64,000 bases of DNA. Origin: Bacillota bacterium. Lineage in GTDB: Bacteria; Bacillota; UBA4882; UBA10575. Below are positions 29,736 through 40,255 of the stretch, piece by piece (position 1 is the stretch's first letter; the number at the start of each line of letters is the position of its first letter). The notes under the pieces are model-generated. The model was given only the letters and a program-made list of their open reading frames with translations. It had not been told where the DNA came from and searched no databases. The stretch is from NCBI GenBank assembly GCA_012837715.1, contig DUQR01000039.1, positions 81,923 to 145,922 of the forward strand, given 5' to 3'. A program made the position numbers and the translations under genes.

Positions 29736-31175
29736 ATGAGGTTAAGGTTGGTTCTTAATACAGTGGGCAAAATCTTGATTTTATTGGCCATCATTATGCT
29801 GGTTCCTTTGGGAGTTGCCCTTTGCTACCGGGGAACCGACAGCCTGGCTTTTGCCAAAAGCATCATTGTTACTTTTTTGGCCGGGGGAATATTTGCTTTG
29901 ATCAAACCGGAGGGTAATTTCCGGCGGCGGGAAGGACTGGCGGTGGTGGGCCTGGGCTGGATTCTGGTGACCATCTTTGGCGCGCTCCCCTTTCTGTGGT
30001 CGGGAACAACCCAAACCTATACCGATGCCTTTTTTGAAGCCATGTCCGGGTTTACTACCACCGGCGCCACGATCTTAGCCGATGTGGAGGGAACCGCCAG
30101 AGGCATTCTCTTTTGGCGGAGTTTAACCCAGTGGCTGGGCGGGATGGGGATCATCGTCCTCTCCCTGGCCCTTTTTCCCGCTTTACGGCAAGGGGTTTTT
30201 CTCTATGAGGCGGAGGTGCCCAGTCCCTTCCCGGACAAAGTCACGCCCCGCCTGCGGACAACCTCGGTCGTGCTCTGGTTGATTTATAGCGGGCTTACCC
30301 TTCTTGAGGTCCTTATGCTGCGCGGGGTGGGAATGTCCTGGTACGAAGGGACGGTCCATGCCCTTGGCACCCTGGCGACCGGGGGCTATTCCACCCGTAA
30401 CATTAGTGCGGAAGCCTTTCATAGTTTCCCGGTCGAACTGGTTCTAACGGTGTTCATGTTTTTGGCCGGACTAAATTTTTCCCTTTACTACCGGGTACTG
30501 AAAAAGAGAAGTCTCAAACCGCTCTGGCGGAGTACGGAAGTCCGGGTTTTTTGCGGCGTGATTCTGGTCGCATCCCTTTTGATCGCCATGACCCTCGTTC
30601 GTACGGATCGTATGCCCTGGGGGGAAGCCGGCCGCCGGGCCCTATTTCAGGTGGTTTCGGTCATGACAACTACCGGGTTTTCCAGCGACAATTTTGACCG
30701 GTGGCCGGACTTGGCCCGTGCCCTCCTTTTGGTGCTAATGTTTTTTGGGGCGTGCACCGGTTCGACCAGCGGTGCCATGAAAATTGGACGCCTGGTCGTC
30801 CTCTTCCGGTATTCGTGCCGGCAAGTTAATAAAGCCTTTAATCCGCGGCAAGTGATCCCAACCAAACTGGACGGGGGGGTTATACCGGCGATCACGATCC
30901 ACAGTATGGCGGCCTTCTTCTTTATATACATCACCCTTTTTGCCGTGGGGGCCATATGTGTGGCGGCAACCGGGGTGGATCTGGTGACCGCGCTGACCGC
31001 CGCGGCTTCTTGTCTTGGCAATATTGGTCCCGGTTTGGCGGTGGTGGGCCCGTGGGGAAACTTCGGAAGTTTGCCCCCGTTGACCAAATGGGTGTTAAGC
31101 CTGTTGATGCTGGCGGGAAGACTGGAGCTTTTACCGCTTTTAGTGTTATTTTCACCCCGTTTTTGGCATAAATAA
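29736..31175 (+). CDS. trkH: TrkH family potassium uptake protein
   Basis: MSGFTTTGATILADVE...LTQWLGGMGIIVLSLALFP...GACTGSTSGAMKIGR. Confidence 0.94.
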   Translation: MRLRLVLNTVGKILILLAIIMLVPLGVALCYRGTDSLAFAKSIIVTFLAGGIFALIKPEGNFRRREGLAVVGLGWILVTIFGALPFLWSGTTQTYTDAFFEAMSGFTTTGATILADVEGTARGILFWRSLTQWLGGMGIIVLSLALFPALRQGVFLYEAEVPSPFPDKVTPRLRTTSVVLWLIYSGLTLLEVLMLRGVGMSWYEGTVHALGTLATGGYSTRNISAEAFHSFPVELVLTVFMFLAGLNFSLYYRVLKKRSLKPLWRSTEVRVFCGVILVASLLIAMTLVRTDRMPWGEAGRRALFQVVSVMTTTGFSSDNFDRWPDLARALLLVLMFFGACTGSTSGAMKIGRLVVLFRYSCRQVNKAFNPRQVIPTKLDGGVIPAITIHSMAAFFFIYITLFAVGAICVAATGVDLVTALTAAASCLGNIGPGLAVVGPWGNFGSLPPLTKWVLSLLMLAGRLELLPLLVLFSPRFWHK

Positions 31176-31199
31176 AAGCGACGGAGGGAAGGTGGTCCC

Positions 31200-32585
31200 A
31201 TGACCAAAGCGTATGATGTGATTATTATCGGGGGCGGACCGGCTGGAATCTTTGCCGCCTTAGAACTGGTGGAACGGACCGGAAAAGTATTGATTATTGA
31301 AAAAGGGAAGAGTCTGGCCGACCGGGGTTGCCCTTCAAAGCAACAACATATTCCCTGTGTAAAATGTAAACCCTGCTCCATTGTTTGTGGTTGGGGGGGC
31401 GCCGGGGCGTTCAGTGACGGGAAATTGACCCTCTCGACGGAAGTCGGCGGTTTTTTGGATGAATACATCTCCAAAGAGCGGCTCCATAAGATGATCCGGT
31501 ATGTGGACGATCTTTATCTCCGCTTTGGGGCGCCCGGGGAAGTATACGGTGATGATGAGGAGAAAGTGGCCGCGATTGCGAAGAAAGCGGTCCTGGCCGA
31601 CTTGCGGTTGATCCCTTCGCGGATCCGTCATTTAGGTTCCGGACGGACCCTGGAAGTTCTCCAAGCGATGAAAGAGTATTTGGAGGAAAAAGGGGTCGAA
31701 GTGGCGCTGAACCATACCTGTGCCGAACTGCTCGTGGAAAACGGCGCCGCCGTCGGGGTCCGTTTAAAAGATGGCCAGGAGTACCGGGCGCAATATATTA
31801 TTGTCGGCCCGGGGCGGGAAGGTTCCGAATGGCTGGTTGCGGAAGGCCGCCGGTTAGGACTGGAGACAACGGTCAACCCGGTGGACATCGGCGTCCGGGT
31901 GGAGCTCCCGGCGGAAGTGATGGAACCCTTGACTTCGGTGGTGTATGAAAGTAAGTTCATCTATTATTCCCGTTCTTTCGAAGATCGGGTCCGGACCTTT
32001 TGCATGTGCCCCTATGGGGAAGTAGTGGTGGAGAATAACGACGGACTGATGACGGTGAACGGCCATAGCCATGCCCATAAGAAGACCGCCAACACCAACT
32101 TTGCCTTGCTGGTCAGTAAGAGTTTCACCGAGCCCTTTAAAGAACCCATTACCTATGGTCAATACGTGGCCGGTTTAGCGAACCTGCTGGGCGGAGGCGT
32201 CATGGTTCAACGCCTTGGCGACTTACAATTGGGACGGCGCTCCACGCCCGAACGGATGAAAAAGGGCTTGGTCGTGCCTACGCTCCGGGAAGCCACCCCG
32301 GGCGATTTAAGCCTGGTCCTGCCCTACCGGCACCTGTTGGCCATCATGGAGATGCTGGAGGCGCTGGATACGATTGCCCCGGGGGTTAACTCCCGGAACA
32401 CTCTTCTTTACGGGGTTGAGGTGAAGTTCTACTCTTCCCGGCTCCACCTCAGCGCCGATCTGGAAACGGAAATACCGGGCCTCTTTGCCGTCGGGGACGG
32501 CGCCGGGGTGACCAGGGGATTGATGCAAGCCTCTATTTCTGGGGTAATTGTGGGTAAAGAGATCAAAAAACGGCTGGGCGCATAA
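31200..32585 (+). CDS. NAD(P)/FAD-dependent oxidoreductase (COG2509-like)
   Basis: VIIIGGGPAGIFAALELVE; GLFAVGDGAGVTRGLMQASISGVIVG. Confidence 0.88.
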   Translation: MTKAYDVIIIGGGPAGIFAALELVERTGKVLIIEKGKSLADRGCPSKQQHIPCVKCKPCSIVCGWGGAGAFSDGKLTLSTEVGGFLDEYISKERLHKMIRYVDDLYLRFGAPGEVYGDDEEKVAAIAKKAVLADLRLIPSRIRHLGSGRTLEVLQAMKEYLEEKGVEVALNHTCAELLVENGAAVGVRLKDGQEYRAQYIIVGPGREGSEWLVAEGRRLGLETTVNPVDIGVRVELPAEVMEPLTSVVYESKFIYYSRSFEDRVRTFCMCPYGEVVVENNDGLMTVNGHSHAHKKTANTNFALLVSKSFTEPFKEPITYGQYVAGLANLLGGGVMVQRLGDLQLGRRSTPERMKKGLVVPTLREATPGDLSLVLPYRHLLAIMEMLEALDTIAPGVNSRNTLLYGVEVKFYSSRLHLSADLETEIPGLFAVGDGAGVTRGLMQASISGVIVGKEIKKRLGA

Positions 32586-32691
32586 CCCGGCCGTTTCTGT
32601 TGGCGGATCCGGCATGGGCTGATCTTTGCGGTGAAAATATCGGCTGCCTTCGGCTTTGGGGAAGGAGGAACCCTGCGGCCAAAGGGTGTTT

Positions 32692-33198
32692 TTAAAAAAA
32701 GTAAAAATGGATTCCACCACCATAGACCAGACCGGGTCCGGGCGGACCCCACGGGACGCCGGCGGTGGAATACCCGATCTCCAGGTTATACTTTAAATTG
32801 GCGATAAAGCTACCACTGGTGAACTCCAAGCCCAGTCCGCCGATGAAACCGGGGGTGGAGACCAAAGCGAAGTGTTCGTCATAAAAGGCAAAATAACCGC
32901 CAAGCCCATAGGCGTAAATATTATGGGTGGGACGGAGCAGGAAGCGGTGGAGGTATTTACCGCCCCAGATTACGGCATAATCATTATAAATGAAGAGACC
33001 CTGCAACCCCGAACGGTCGGTTAGATTCAAGACCGCGCTAAAACCGACTTCGGGAAAGACCCCCTGGCAACCGAGGCCCAACCGGAAAAGGTAGGGTTCC
33101 GGCTCAGCGGCCACGGCCGGGGCGGGTCGGATTGAGAGCAAACCCAGGATGAGCAGGAAAAGGGCCAGACGCGGCCAGCTTTTAAGGAATAAAGTCAT
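32692..33198 (-). CDS. Secreted beta-barrel-like hypothetical protein
   Basis: Signal peptide ALFLLILGLLSIRPAPAVAA; Gly/aromatic alternating strands; ends GGGIHFYFF*. Confidence 0.6.
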   Translation of the reverse strand: MTLFLKSWPRLALFLLILGLLSIRPAPAVAAEPEPYLFRLGLGCQGVFPEVGFSAVLNLTDRSGLQGLFIYNDYAVIWGGKYLHRFLLRPTHNIYAYGLGGYFAFYDEHFALVSTPGFIGGLGLEFTSGSFIANLKYNLEIGYSTAGVPWGPPGPGLVYGGGIHFYFF

Positions 33199-33207
33199 GG
33201 CCTTACC

Positions 33208-33882
33208 TCATTCCGTGGTTTTATTTTCTGCGCGGAAGTACAAATACGAAGCCACGCCAGCCACGAGCGTGCTCCCCAACAACACGGCCATCATTAACCA
33301 AAAACGGGGACGGTCGGGAAGAAGCGTGCCGAAGACCATGCTCAGACCGCTCCAGAAAAAGAGCTTCCCGCCTAATTGGTGCGTTTGGGCCCAAACCTTT
33401 GGACTGGCTAAAGTCCAAGGGGTCCGGATCCCCACAAAATAATTATGGCGAATCCGGGGCAAGCCCCATCCTAATAAGGTAAAGAGAATCCCGGTAAACA
33501 GGTTGACGTAGCGGCCGAGATTAATTTTGTAGCCAAGATTAAAAACTAACGTTAACAGATGCAAACTGACCATAAACAAGACAAAGCCTAGTTTTATTAA
33601 ACGATAAGTCTTAATAAACTTAGGGTAATTTCTCCGGCGGGGATCAATCAGCGGTAAGAAAAGAAAGAACAAATAAAGGCCCGAAACAAGCAGGGGAATG
33701 GCAAAAGCACCGGTAAAACGGCTGCCGAAATCATCGGGCTGACCTTCCAGGTTCCAATGGATGGCAGTCTCCTCCGGAAGCGAAGGATAGACCACCCAAC
33801 TGATGAGGAAAACAACCAACAAAAGCAGGAGAATATACCATTCATGTTTTAATTCCGTTTTGACACTGTACTTTTCCGTCAT
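33208..33882 (-). CDS. SdpI/DUF1648 family membrane protein
   Basis: YPSLPEETAIHWNLEGQPDDFGSR; GWGLPRIRHNYFVGIRTPWTL. Confidence 0.85.
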   Translation of the reverse strand: MTEKYSVKTELKHEWYILLLLLVVFLISWVVYPSLPEETAIHWNLEGQPDDFGSRFTGAFAIPLLVSGLYLFFLFLPLIDPRRRNYPKFIKTYRLIKLGFVLFMVSLHLLTLVFNLGYKINLGRYVNLFTGILFTLLGWGLPRIRHNYFVGIRTPWTLASPKVWAQTHQLGGKLFFWSGLSMVFGTLLPDRPRFWLMMAVLLGSTLVAGVASYLYFRAENKTTE

Positions 33883-34279
33883 TAAAACAACCTCCTTTTT
33901 AAGTTTACTCTCTAACCATATTCTACCGCCAACCAGTCCAATTCTTTAACAAATTAACTTTTTTTAAAGCGGTTTGCCTTGTTTCTTTAATTTGAGGTCG
34001 CGCCAGATCTGGAGAGGAGTATGGATCTTACCGAACGGCGCTCGATCAATTATTGTGGGGTCACGGTTTAATGGGAGGACAACGCAAAAAGCCAATGAAT
34101 AAACGGCCTCTGCTACTGGGGCTAAAATCATTATAGCATAAAGGGAATCCGGTGCGCATCACTTTTTCGGGGCTCCGGCTCCCTTGCGTCAAAGGAAGGA
34201 AAATGCTATAATCGTTACGAATTAGCATCAAGCCCGAAGATCGCTTCGGGTCAATTTTTTCCAGCAGAGGAGGAGCACC

Positions 34280-36079
34280 GTGGAGCAGAGCCGGATTCGT
34301 AATTTTTGTATTATTGCCCATATTGACCACGGCAAATCCACCCTAGCCGATCGGTTGTTGGAGTATACGGGAGCCGTTTCTGAACGGGAAATGACCGCCC
34401 AGCTCCTGGACTCTATGGATTTGGAACGAGAAAGAGGGATTACCATTAAGGCCCGTTCCGTCCGGCTGAAATACCAAGCCGCCGATGGGAACGGATATAT
34501 TCTCAATCTGATCGATACCCCCGGTCATGTGGATTTTACCTATGAAGTATCCCGCGCCTTAGCCGCTTGTGAGGGGGCGATCTTGGTCGTGGACGCGACC
34601 CAAGGGGTGGAAGCGCAAACCATTGCCAACCTGTACTTGGCTTTGGAACATGATCTGGAGATTATTCCGGTCATTAACAAAGTGGATTTGCCCAGTGCGG
34701 AACCGGAGCGGATCACAAAACAGATCAGCGAGATCTTTGGTTTTCAGGAAAAAGAGGTTATTTTAGCCAGCGCGAAAACGGGACAAGGCACGGCCGAACT
34801 CTTGGAGGCGATTGTCCAACGGATTCCGCCCCCGCAAGGCGCCAAAGAAGAACCGACCCAAGCTTTAATCTTCGACTCCCAATATAACTCGTATAAAGGC
34901 GTGATCGCCTACATCCGGATGTTTAATGGCCGGTTAACGGTGGGCGATCAGATCAAAATGATGGCGACCGGTAAGGAATTTGAAATAACGGAATTGGGGG
35001 TTTTTGCGCCGGAGATGACCCCGGTGGATCGTTTGGAAACGGGAGAAGTCGGTTTCTTAGTGGCCAGCATCAAAAACGTCAGCGATACCCAAGTTGGCGA
35101 TACGATTACCCTTTGTAACCGTCCGGCGGCTGCTCCCCTCCCCGGTTACCGTCCGGCCAAACCGATGGTTTACTGTGGTTTATACCCGGTGGACAACGTG
35201 GATTATACCGATTTGCGGGATGCCTTGGAACGGCTACAGTTGAACGATGCGGCGTTGACTTTTGAACCGGAGACCTCCAACGCTTTGGGTTTTGGTTTCC
35301 GTTGTGGTTTCCTTGGCCTGCTCCACATGGAGATTATCCAGGAGCGGCTGGAAAGGGAGTACAACCTGAATCTAATCGCGACCGCGCCCAGTGTGGTCTA
35401 TAAAGTATACCGGACCGATGGCGAGATGGCTGAGGTTCGCAACCCGGCCGATCTGCCCGCGGCCGGCGTCATTACCTACGTGGAGGAGCCTTATGTCAAA
35501 GCCAATATTATCCTGCCCAACGATTTTGTCGGCCCCATTATGGAGCTCTGTCAGGAGAAAAGGGGAATCTACAAAACTATGGAGTACCTGACGACGGACC
35601 GGGTTCTCCTCAACTACGAGCTACCCCTCGCGGAGATTCTCGTTGATTTCTATGATAAATTAAAATCCCGCTCCAAAGGATACGCCTCCTTCGACTACGA
35701 ATACCTTGGTTATCAGGAAGCGGATCTGGTCAAACTGGACATCCTCCTGAACGGAAAGCCGGTAGATGCCCTTTCCGCCATTGTCCATAAGGAACGGGCC
35801 TACTACCAGGGGCGGCTCCTAGCCCGGAAGTTGAAGGATCTGATTCCCAGGCAGTTGTTTGAAGTACCCATCCAAGCGGTGGTCAATAATAAAGTGGTTG
35901 CCCGCGAGACGGTGAAGGCTTTACGCAAAGATGTGCTGGCTAAATGTTACGGGGGCGATATTTCGCGGAAAAGGAAACTTCTTGAGAAGCAGAAAGAGGG
36001 TAAGAAACGCATGAAGCAACTGGGTTCGGTGGAAATACCCCAAGAAGCTTTCTTGGCCGTTTTAAAAATTGAAGAGTAG
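34280..36079 (+). CDS. lepA: Elongation factor 4 (LepA)
   Basis: [26 protein letters not shown]; LepA-specific C-terminal [32 protein letters not shown]. Confidence 0.97.
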   Translation: MEQSRIRNFCIIAHIDHGKSTLADRLLEYTGAVSEREMTAQLLDSMDLERERGITIKARSVRLKYQAADGNGYILNLIDTPGHVDFTYEVSRALAACEGAILVVDATQGVEAQTIANLYLALEHDLEIIPVINKVDLPSAEPERITKQISEIFGFQEKEVILASAKTGQGTAELLEAIVQRIPPPQGAKEEPTQALIFDSQYNSYKGVIAYIRMFNGRLTVGDQIKMMATGKEFEITELGVFAPEMTPVDRLETGEVGFLVASIKNVSDTQVGDTITLCNRPAAAPLPGYRPAKPMVYCGLYPVDNVDYTDLRDALERLQLNDAALTFEPETSNALGFGFRCGFLGLLHMEIIQERLEREYNLNLIATAPSVVYKVYRTDGEMAEVRNPADLPAAGVITYVEEPYVKANIILPNDFVGPIMELCQEKRGIYKTMEYLTTDRVLLNYELPLAEILVDFYDKLKSRSKGYASFDYEYLGYQEADLVKLDILLNGKPVDALSAIVHKERAYYQGRLLARKLKDLIPRQLFEVPIQAVVNNKVVARETVKALRKDVLAKCYGGDISRKRKLLEKQKEGKKRMKQLGSVEIPQEAFLAVLKIEE

Positions 36080-36086
36080 GGGGCGA

Positions 36087-36641
36087 CTATTTCTTCTTAA
36101 TCCCTTGAATATAACCGCCTTTCGTCCCTCGGGCGTCAAGGATGGCATAAAAGGCATCAGGATCAACCTGGTCAACTATTGTACGGAACCGGGGCAGATC
36201 TTTACGCCGGAGGATAAGGGTTAGGATATAACGGGGGCCGGTCCGTCCTTCCCCTTCCAGCACGGTCACGCCAAAATTTTGATCGCGGAGGGCAGTGATC
36301 AGCTCGGGAGGGTTGTTTTTCGGGACCAGTTCCACAAAGGTGTATCCTAACGCCATTTTTTCTTCCAAAAAGCCGCCGACCAGTGTTCCGCAGGAGAAAC
36401 CCAACGCATAGACGAGAATCTTCCAGGGATTGTCTAAATGGCCTACCACTTGACTGAGGGCGGTAATGTAAATACTAACTTCAAAAAAACCGAGAAAAGC
36501 AGCGACCAACCGTTTACCCCGGGTGAGCATCAAAATCCGGACCGTACTTATACTAACATCAGCAATCCGGGCGAAAAAAATAAAACAGAGGGATCCAAAC
36601 AATAAGGTCAACCCCTTTCTTCTCGACGCACCTGACTTCAA
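36087..36641 (-). CDS. DUF2179 / DUF5698 family membrane protein
   Basis: ADVSISTVRILMLTRGKRLVAAFLGFFEVSIYITALSQVV. Confidence 0.85.
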   Translation of the reverse strand: MKSGASRRKGLTLLFGSLCFIFFARIADVSISTVRILMLTRGKRLVAAFLGFFEVSIYITALSQVVGHLDNPWKILVYALGFSCGTLVGGFLEEKMALGYTFVELVPKNNPPELITALRDQNFGVTVLEGEGRTGPRYILTLILRRKDLPRFRTIVDQVDPDAFYAILDARGTKGGYIQGIKKK

Positions 36642-36828
36642 AATTACAGAAAAACCTCAAAGCGAATTGCCTAAACTCTCCCCGCCCACTCTCTCTGAAG
36701 TAAAAAATAACATAAACGGAGGAAAGATCCCTTTCCCGTCACCTGTTTGAGAACTCTCTCTTGAATTAAAAATACCATAAAACCAGGAAGAAGGCAAATA
36801 AATCCCATGGTCAATTCGGTTGTAGGTG

Positions 36829-36943
36829 GGATTTTTGTGTTGTTCTTCGTTTTATCGACTCCTATCCAATAGATCGCCTAATTTAAGTTAAACACTAGAT
36901 CTTGTTTGGGAAATCTTTTTGTTGGTTACAAGCCCAAAAAGCC
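36829..36943 (-). repeat. Short interspersed palindromic element, diverged copy (tentative)
   Basis: Minus strand GGCTTTTTGGGCTTGTAACCAACAAAAAGATTT...CTATTGGAT...GAACAACACAAAAATCCC. Confidence 0.35.
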
Positions 36944-36965
36944 GATGTGAAAGGGGGACTCCTGC

Positions 36966-38147
36966 TTGAAACCAATGGCGCTTTATCTACACATCCCCTT
37001 TTGCCGAAGAAAATGCCACTATTGTGATTTTCCTTCCTTTCCCGGACGGCCGGCCGACTTTGGCCCTTACCTGGCTGCGCTCAAAGAGGAGTTGAGAAGA
37101 AGATGGAGGCGGGAATGGGAGATCACCACCCTTTATCTTGGGGGCGGGACGCCGACCATCCTTCCCTCCAGGGAGCTAGCCGGACTGATCAAAGCGATCA
37201 AGCGGACCGTCCCCTTCCGGCCTGGTGCGGAAGTGACGGTTGAGGCTAATCCGGGCACCGTCACCGGGGAAGGACTGGACCGATTATTGGCCGCCGGGGT
37301 GAACCGTTTGAGTCTGGGGGCTCAGTCCGGAGAGGACCGGTTTTTAAAACTGCTCGGCCGGTGCCATACCACGGCGGAGGTGGAGAAGACCGTCGCTTTA
37401 GCCCGACAAGTTGGTTTTACGAATCTAAATTTAGATCTGATCTTTGGTCTACCGGGGGAGACCCCCGATGATTGGCGGCGGACGCTCGAGTGGGCCACCG
37501 CCCTCCACCCGGAGCATCTCTCTTGTTATGGACTACAATTGGAAGCGGACACCCCTCTTTTCCGGATGGTGGAGACGGGAGAACGATCCTTGCCCGACGA
37601 GGAAGAAGTCAGGGCGATGTTTCTGACCAATACCACCTTTTTACCGACGGCCGGTTATGAACAATACGAGATTTCAAATTTTGCCTACCGCCCTCGGACC
37701 GGAACCGGGACCACTAGCCCGGAGGGGGAGGTCGATTACCGGTGTCGGCATAACTTGATCTACTGGCAATACGATGATTATCTTGGTTTGGGCTTGGCGG
37801 CCGTCTCGACCGTGGACGGACGCCGCTTAACCAACCTGGCGAAACTGGAAGACTACTTGCGCGCTGTGCGTACCGGCGCGGCGCCGACCGGGACGGAAGA
37901 GATCCTCACCCGCCGGCAAAGGATGGCGGAGATGTTAATGCTCGGCTTTCGGCTGCGGACGGGTCCGGATCCGGTGGCTTTTCACGCCCGGTGGGGAGTG
38001 ACCATCGACCAAGTGCTGGGGGAGGCGGTTGCTCCCCTCCTGGACGCCGGATTACTCCGGAGCGAGGCGGAGACTTACCGTTTAACCCCCCAGGGGATGT
38101 TACTCAGCAACCAAGTCTTACACAAGCTGTTGTCCCCCCTATTATAA
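36966..38147 (+). CDS. hemW: HemW-like radical SAM protein
   Basis: LYLHIPFCRRKCHYCDFPSF; GGGTPTILP; LSLGAQS; DLIFGLPGET. Confidence 0.92.
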   Translation: MKPMALYLHIPFCRRKCHYCDFPSFPGRPADFGPYLAALKEELRRRWRREWEITTLYLGGGTPTILPSRELAGLIKAIKRTVPFRPGAEVTVEANPGTVTGEGLDRLLAAGVNRLSLGAQSGEDRFLKLLGRCHTTAEVEKTVALARQVGFTNLNLDLIFGLPGETPDDWRRTLEWATALHPEHLSCYGLQLEADTPLFRMVETGERSLPDEEEVRAMFLTNTTFLPTAGYEQYEISNFAYRPRTGTGTTSPEGEVDYRCRHNLIYWQYDDYLGLGLAAVSTVDGRRLTNLAKLEDYLRAVRTGAAPTGTEEILTRRQRMAEMLMLGFRLRTGPDPVAFHARWGVTIDQVLGEAVAPLLDAGLLRSEAETYRLTPQGMLLSNQVLHKLLSPLL

Positions 38148-38191
38148 AAAGCTGTTATTTGCATCTTATTAACTTTGTAACCTCTTTGCTC

Positions 38192-38220
38192 TTGACAAAG
38201 GATAAGGATGGTGATATTTT
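38192..38220 (+). promoter_or_regulatory. Promoter of hrcA-grpE-dnaK-dnaJ operon
   Basis: TTGACA-17 bp-TATTTT immediately before CIRCE. Confidence 0.7.
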
Positions 38221-38229
38221 TTTATTAGC

Positions 38230-38256
38230 TTAGCACTCGCCTTTCGGGAGTGCTAA
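38230..38256. promoter_or_regulatory. CIRCE operator (HrcA binding site)
   Basis: TTAGCACTC-N9-GAGTGCTAA, perfect match. Confidence 0.98.
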
Positions 38257-38317
38257 CAATAGCGATTCGTGCCTCGTTGATGACCGAGGGACAAGAAACT
38301 ATAGAAGGTGAGCAGCG

Positions 38318-39349
38318 ATGAGCCGAAGGGAGCTGGATCCGAGAAAGGAGTTAATTTTAAAGGTTGTCACCGATGACTATATCGAGTCGGCGGAACCGGT
38401 CGGCTCCAGGACGATTGCCCGTAAATATAATTTGGGGCTCAGTCCGGCGACAATCCGTAATGAAATGGCCGATCTGGAGGAAGGCGGTTATCTGAAACAG
38501 CCCCATGTTTCAGCCGGCCGGATCCCGTCTCAGCAGGGCTACCGCTATTATGTCGATGCCTTGATGCCCCAAAAGGAATTGACCGAGGAGGAACTAACCT
38601 TAATCCGGTCCTATTTTGAAGACCGGTCCCGGGAGATTGATTCGATCCTCCAACAAACGGTCAAGATTCTGGCCCAGTTAACCCGGTACCCTTCAATCAT
38701 GCTTGGCCCGACCTTAAAACCGGCAGTCTTTAAACATGTACAATTAATTCCCCTCAGCGCCCGCGATCTGTTGATCCTGATCGTGACCGATATGGGAATT
38801 ATCGAGAACAGAGTAATCGCCCTTGATTCTCCGGTCGCCCAGGGCGATTTGGACCGCGTCTCCTATATTCTGAATAAAAGATTACGGGGGCGGCCCTTTA
38901 TCGATTTTAAATCTTCGGTCTTGCGGGAATTAAGGGAGGAAATAAAGGCGAATAACGGTATCTTTCAAAAAGCCGTTAATCTAATCCTGAATACGCTGGA
39001 AACCCGGGATAAGGAACGAATCTACCTGGATGGGATAATTAACATCTTAGATCACCCCGAGTTTAAACAGGTTGAAAAGTTTAAACTATTAATGGAGTTA
39101 ATGGAGGAAGAAGAAAAGCTGTACCGGCTTCTTTCTTCCCGCCAGCAGGGACTGAAGATTTCCATCGGCGAGGAGAACCAGGAGGAAGCGGCCCAAGAAT
39201 GCAGCCTGATTACGGCCAATTACGAAGTCGGTGGCCAGGTGGTTGGGACGATTGGAGTGTTAGGTCCGACCCGGATGGAATATGCCCACGTGGTTTCGGT
39301 TGTCGATTATATTGCCCAGAAGTTAAGTGAGTTTTTATCCAGTTTATAG
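38318..39349 (+). CDS. hrcA: Heat-inducible transcriptional repressor HrcA
   Basis: ELDPRKELILKVVTDDYIESAEPVGSRTIARKYNLGLSPATIRNEMADLEE; CIRCE upstream. Confidence 0.97.
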   Translation: MSRRELDPRKELILKVVTDDYIESAEPVGSRTIARKYNLGLSPATIRNEMADLEEGGYLKQPHVSAGRIPSQQGYRYYVDALMPQKELTEEELTLIRSYFEDRSREIDSILQQTVKILAQLTRYPSIMLGPTLKPAVFKHVQLIPLSARDLLILIVTDMGIIENRVIALDSPVAQGDLDRVSYILNKRLRGRPFIDFKSSVLRELREEIKANNGIFQKAVNLILNTLETRDKERIYLDGIINILDHPEFKQVEKFKLLMELMEEEEKLYRLLSSRQQGLKISIGEENQEEAAQECSLITANYEVGGQVVGTIGVLGPTRMEYAHVVSVVDYIAQKLSEFLSSL

Positions 39350-39565
39350 TAGTAAGTAGTCGCTTACCCTAGCTACCGTTAGGGCAACGAAGTGAATGAA
39401 ACCAAAGGAGGGTGACCAGCCCCAGCGGCCGCAGAAGCTGGTCGTTGGGAGCGGCATCACTAACCAGATTTCCGGAAACGGGAAGAAGCAACTTTAAGTA
39501 GGCGGAAGGCGGAGCGACTGCTCCGCCCTGGCCTTCTCCTTTTTTAATTTATTGGAGGTGGTGGG

Positions 39566-40213
39566 TTGGTGGAAGTGAACAAAGTAAACGACGGGACTGA
39601 CCAAATGCCGGAAAATGGAGTAGAAGAAAAAAAAGAGACCATGGAACAAGCAACCGAAAAGGAAGCGAAAGGCAAAGCAAAGATCGGGAAAAAGAAAAAG
39701 GAGACCCCTCCGCAAGAAACGGAAGCCATCCAAGCCTTAAATATGAAATTAGCCCAGCTGGAGCAGGAGAAAGAAGAGTATCTGCAGAGTTATCTACGTT
39801 TACGGGCCGATTTTGAAAACTATAAAAGGCGGACCAGACAAGAATTGCAACAGGCCGCCGCTGGCGGTAAGGAAGAATTACTTTTAGAGCTCCTGCCAGT
39901 GTTAGATAACCTGGAACGCGCGCTGGCGAGCACCGGTGACCCGGAGCAGTGGCGGTCCGGAGTGGAGATGATCTTCCGTCAGTTCCTAAACATATTGGCG
40001 CAGACCGGGTTAAAGCCCATCCCGGCGGTCGGCGAAAGCTTCGATCCCCAACGCCACGAGGCAATGCTGCGGGAACCTTCTTCCCAACCGGAAAACACCA
40101 TCTTGGAAGAGTTAAAGAAAGGGTACCTGTTTGGGGAAAAAACCCTGCGTCCGAGTTTGGTGAAGGTAGCAGCTTTCGATCCGGATTTAGTTGGGGCGAA
40201 AGAGAAAGAATAA
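39566..40213 (+). CDS. grpE: GrpE
   Basis: YLQSYLRLRADFENYKRRTRQE...LLPVLDNLERAL; operon context. Confidence 0.95.
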   Translation: MVEVNKVNDGTDQMPENGVEEKKETMEQATEKEAKGKAKIGKKKKETPPQETEAIQALNMKLAQLEQEKEEYLQSYLRLRADFENYKRRTRQELQQAAAGGKEELLLELLPVLDNLERALASTGDPEQWRSGVEMIFRQFLNILAQTGLKPIPAVGESFDPQRHEAMLREPSSQPENTILEELKKGYLFGEKTLRPSLVKVAAFDPDLVGAKEKE

Positions 40214-40255
40214 AAAACTAGAAAAGTTTTGGAGATAGTAGGAGGTAAAAAGGGA

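Noticed and set aside
30647-31474. 275-aa minus-strand ORF over trkH/oxidoreductase
   Set aside because: Antisense to two well-supported genes; composition typical of shadow ORFs.
34015-34080. 15-codon ORF after GGAGAGGAG upstream of lepA
   Set aside because: Too short, no terminator or conservation evidence.
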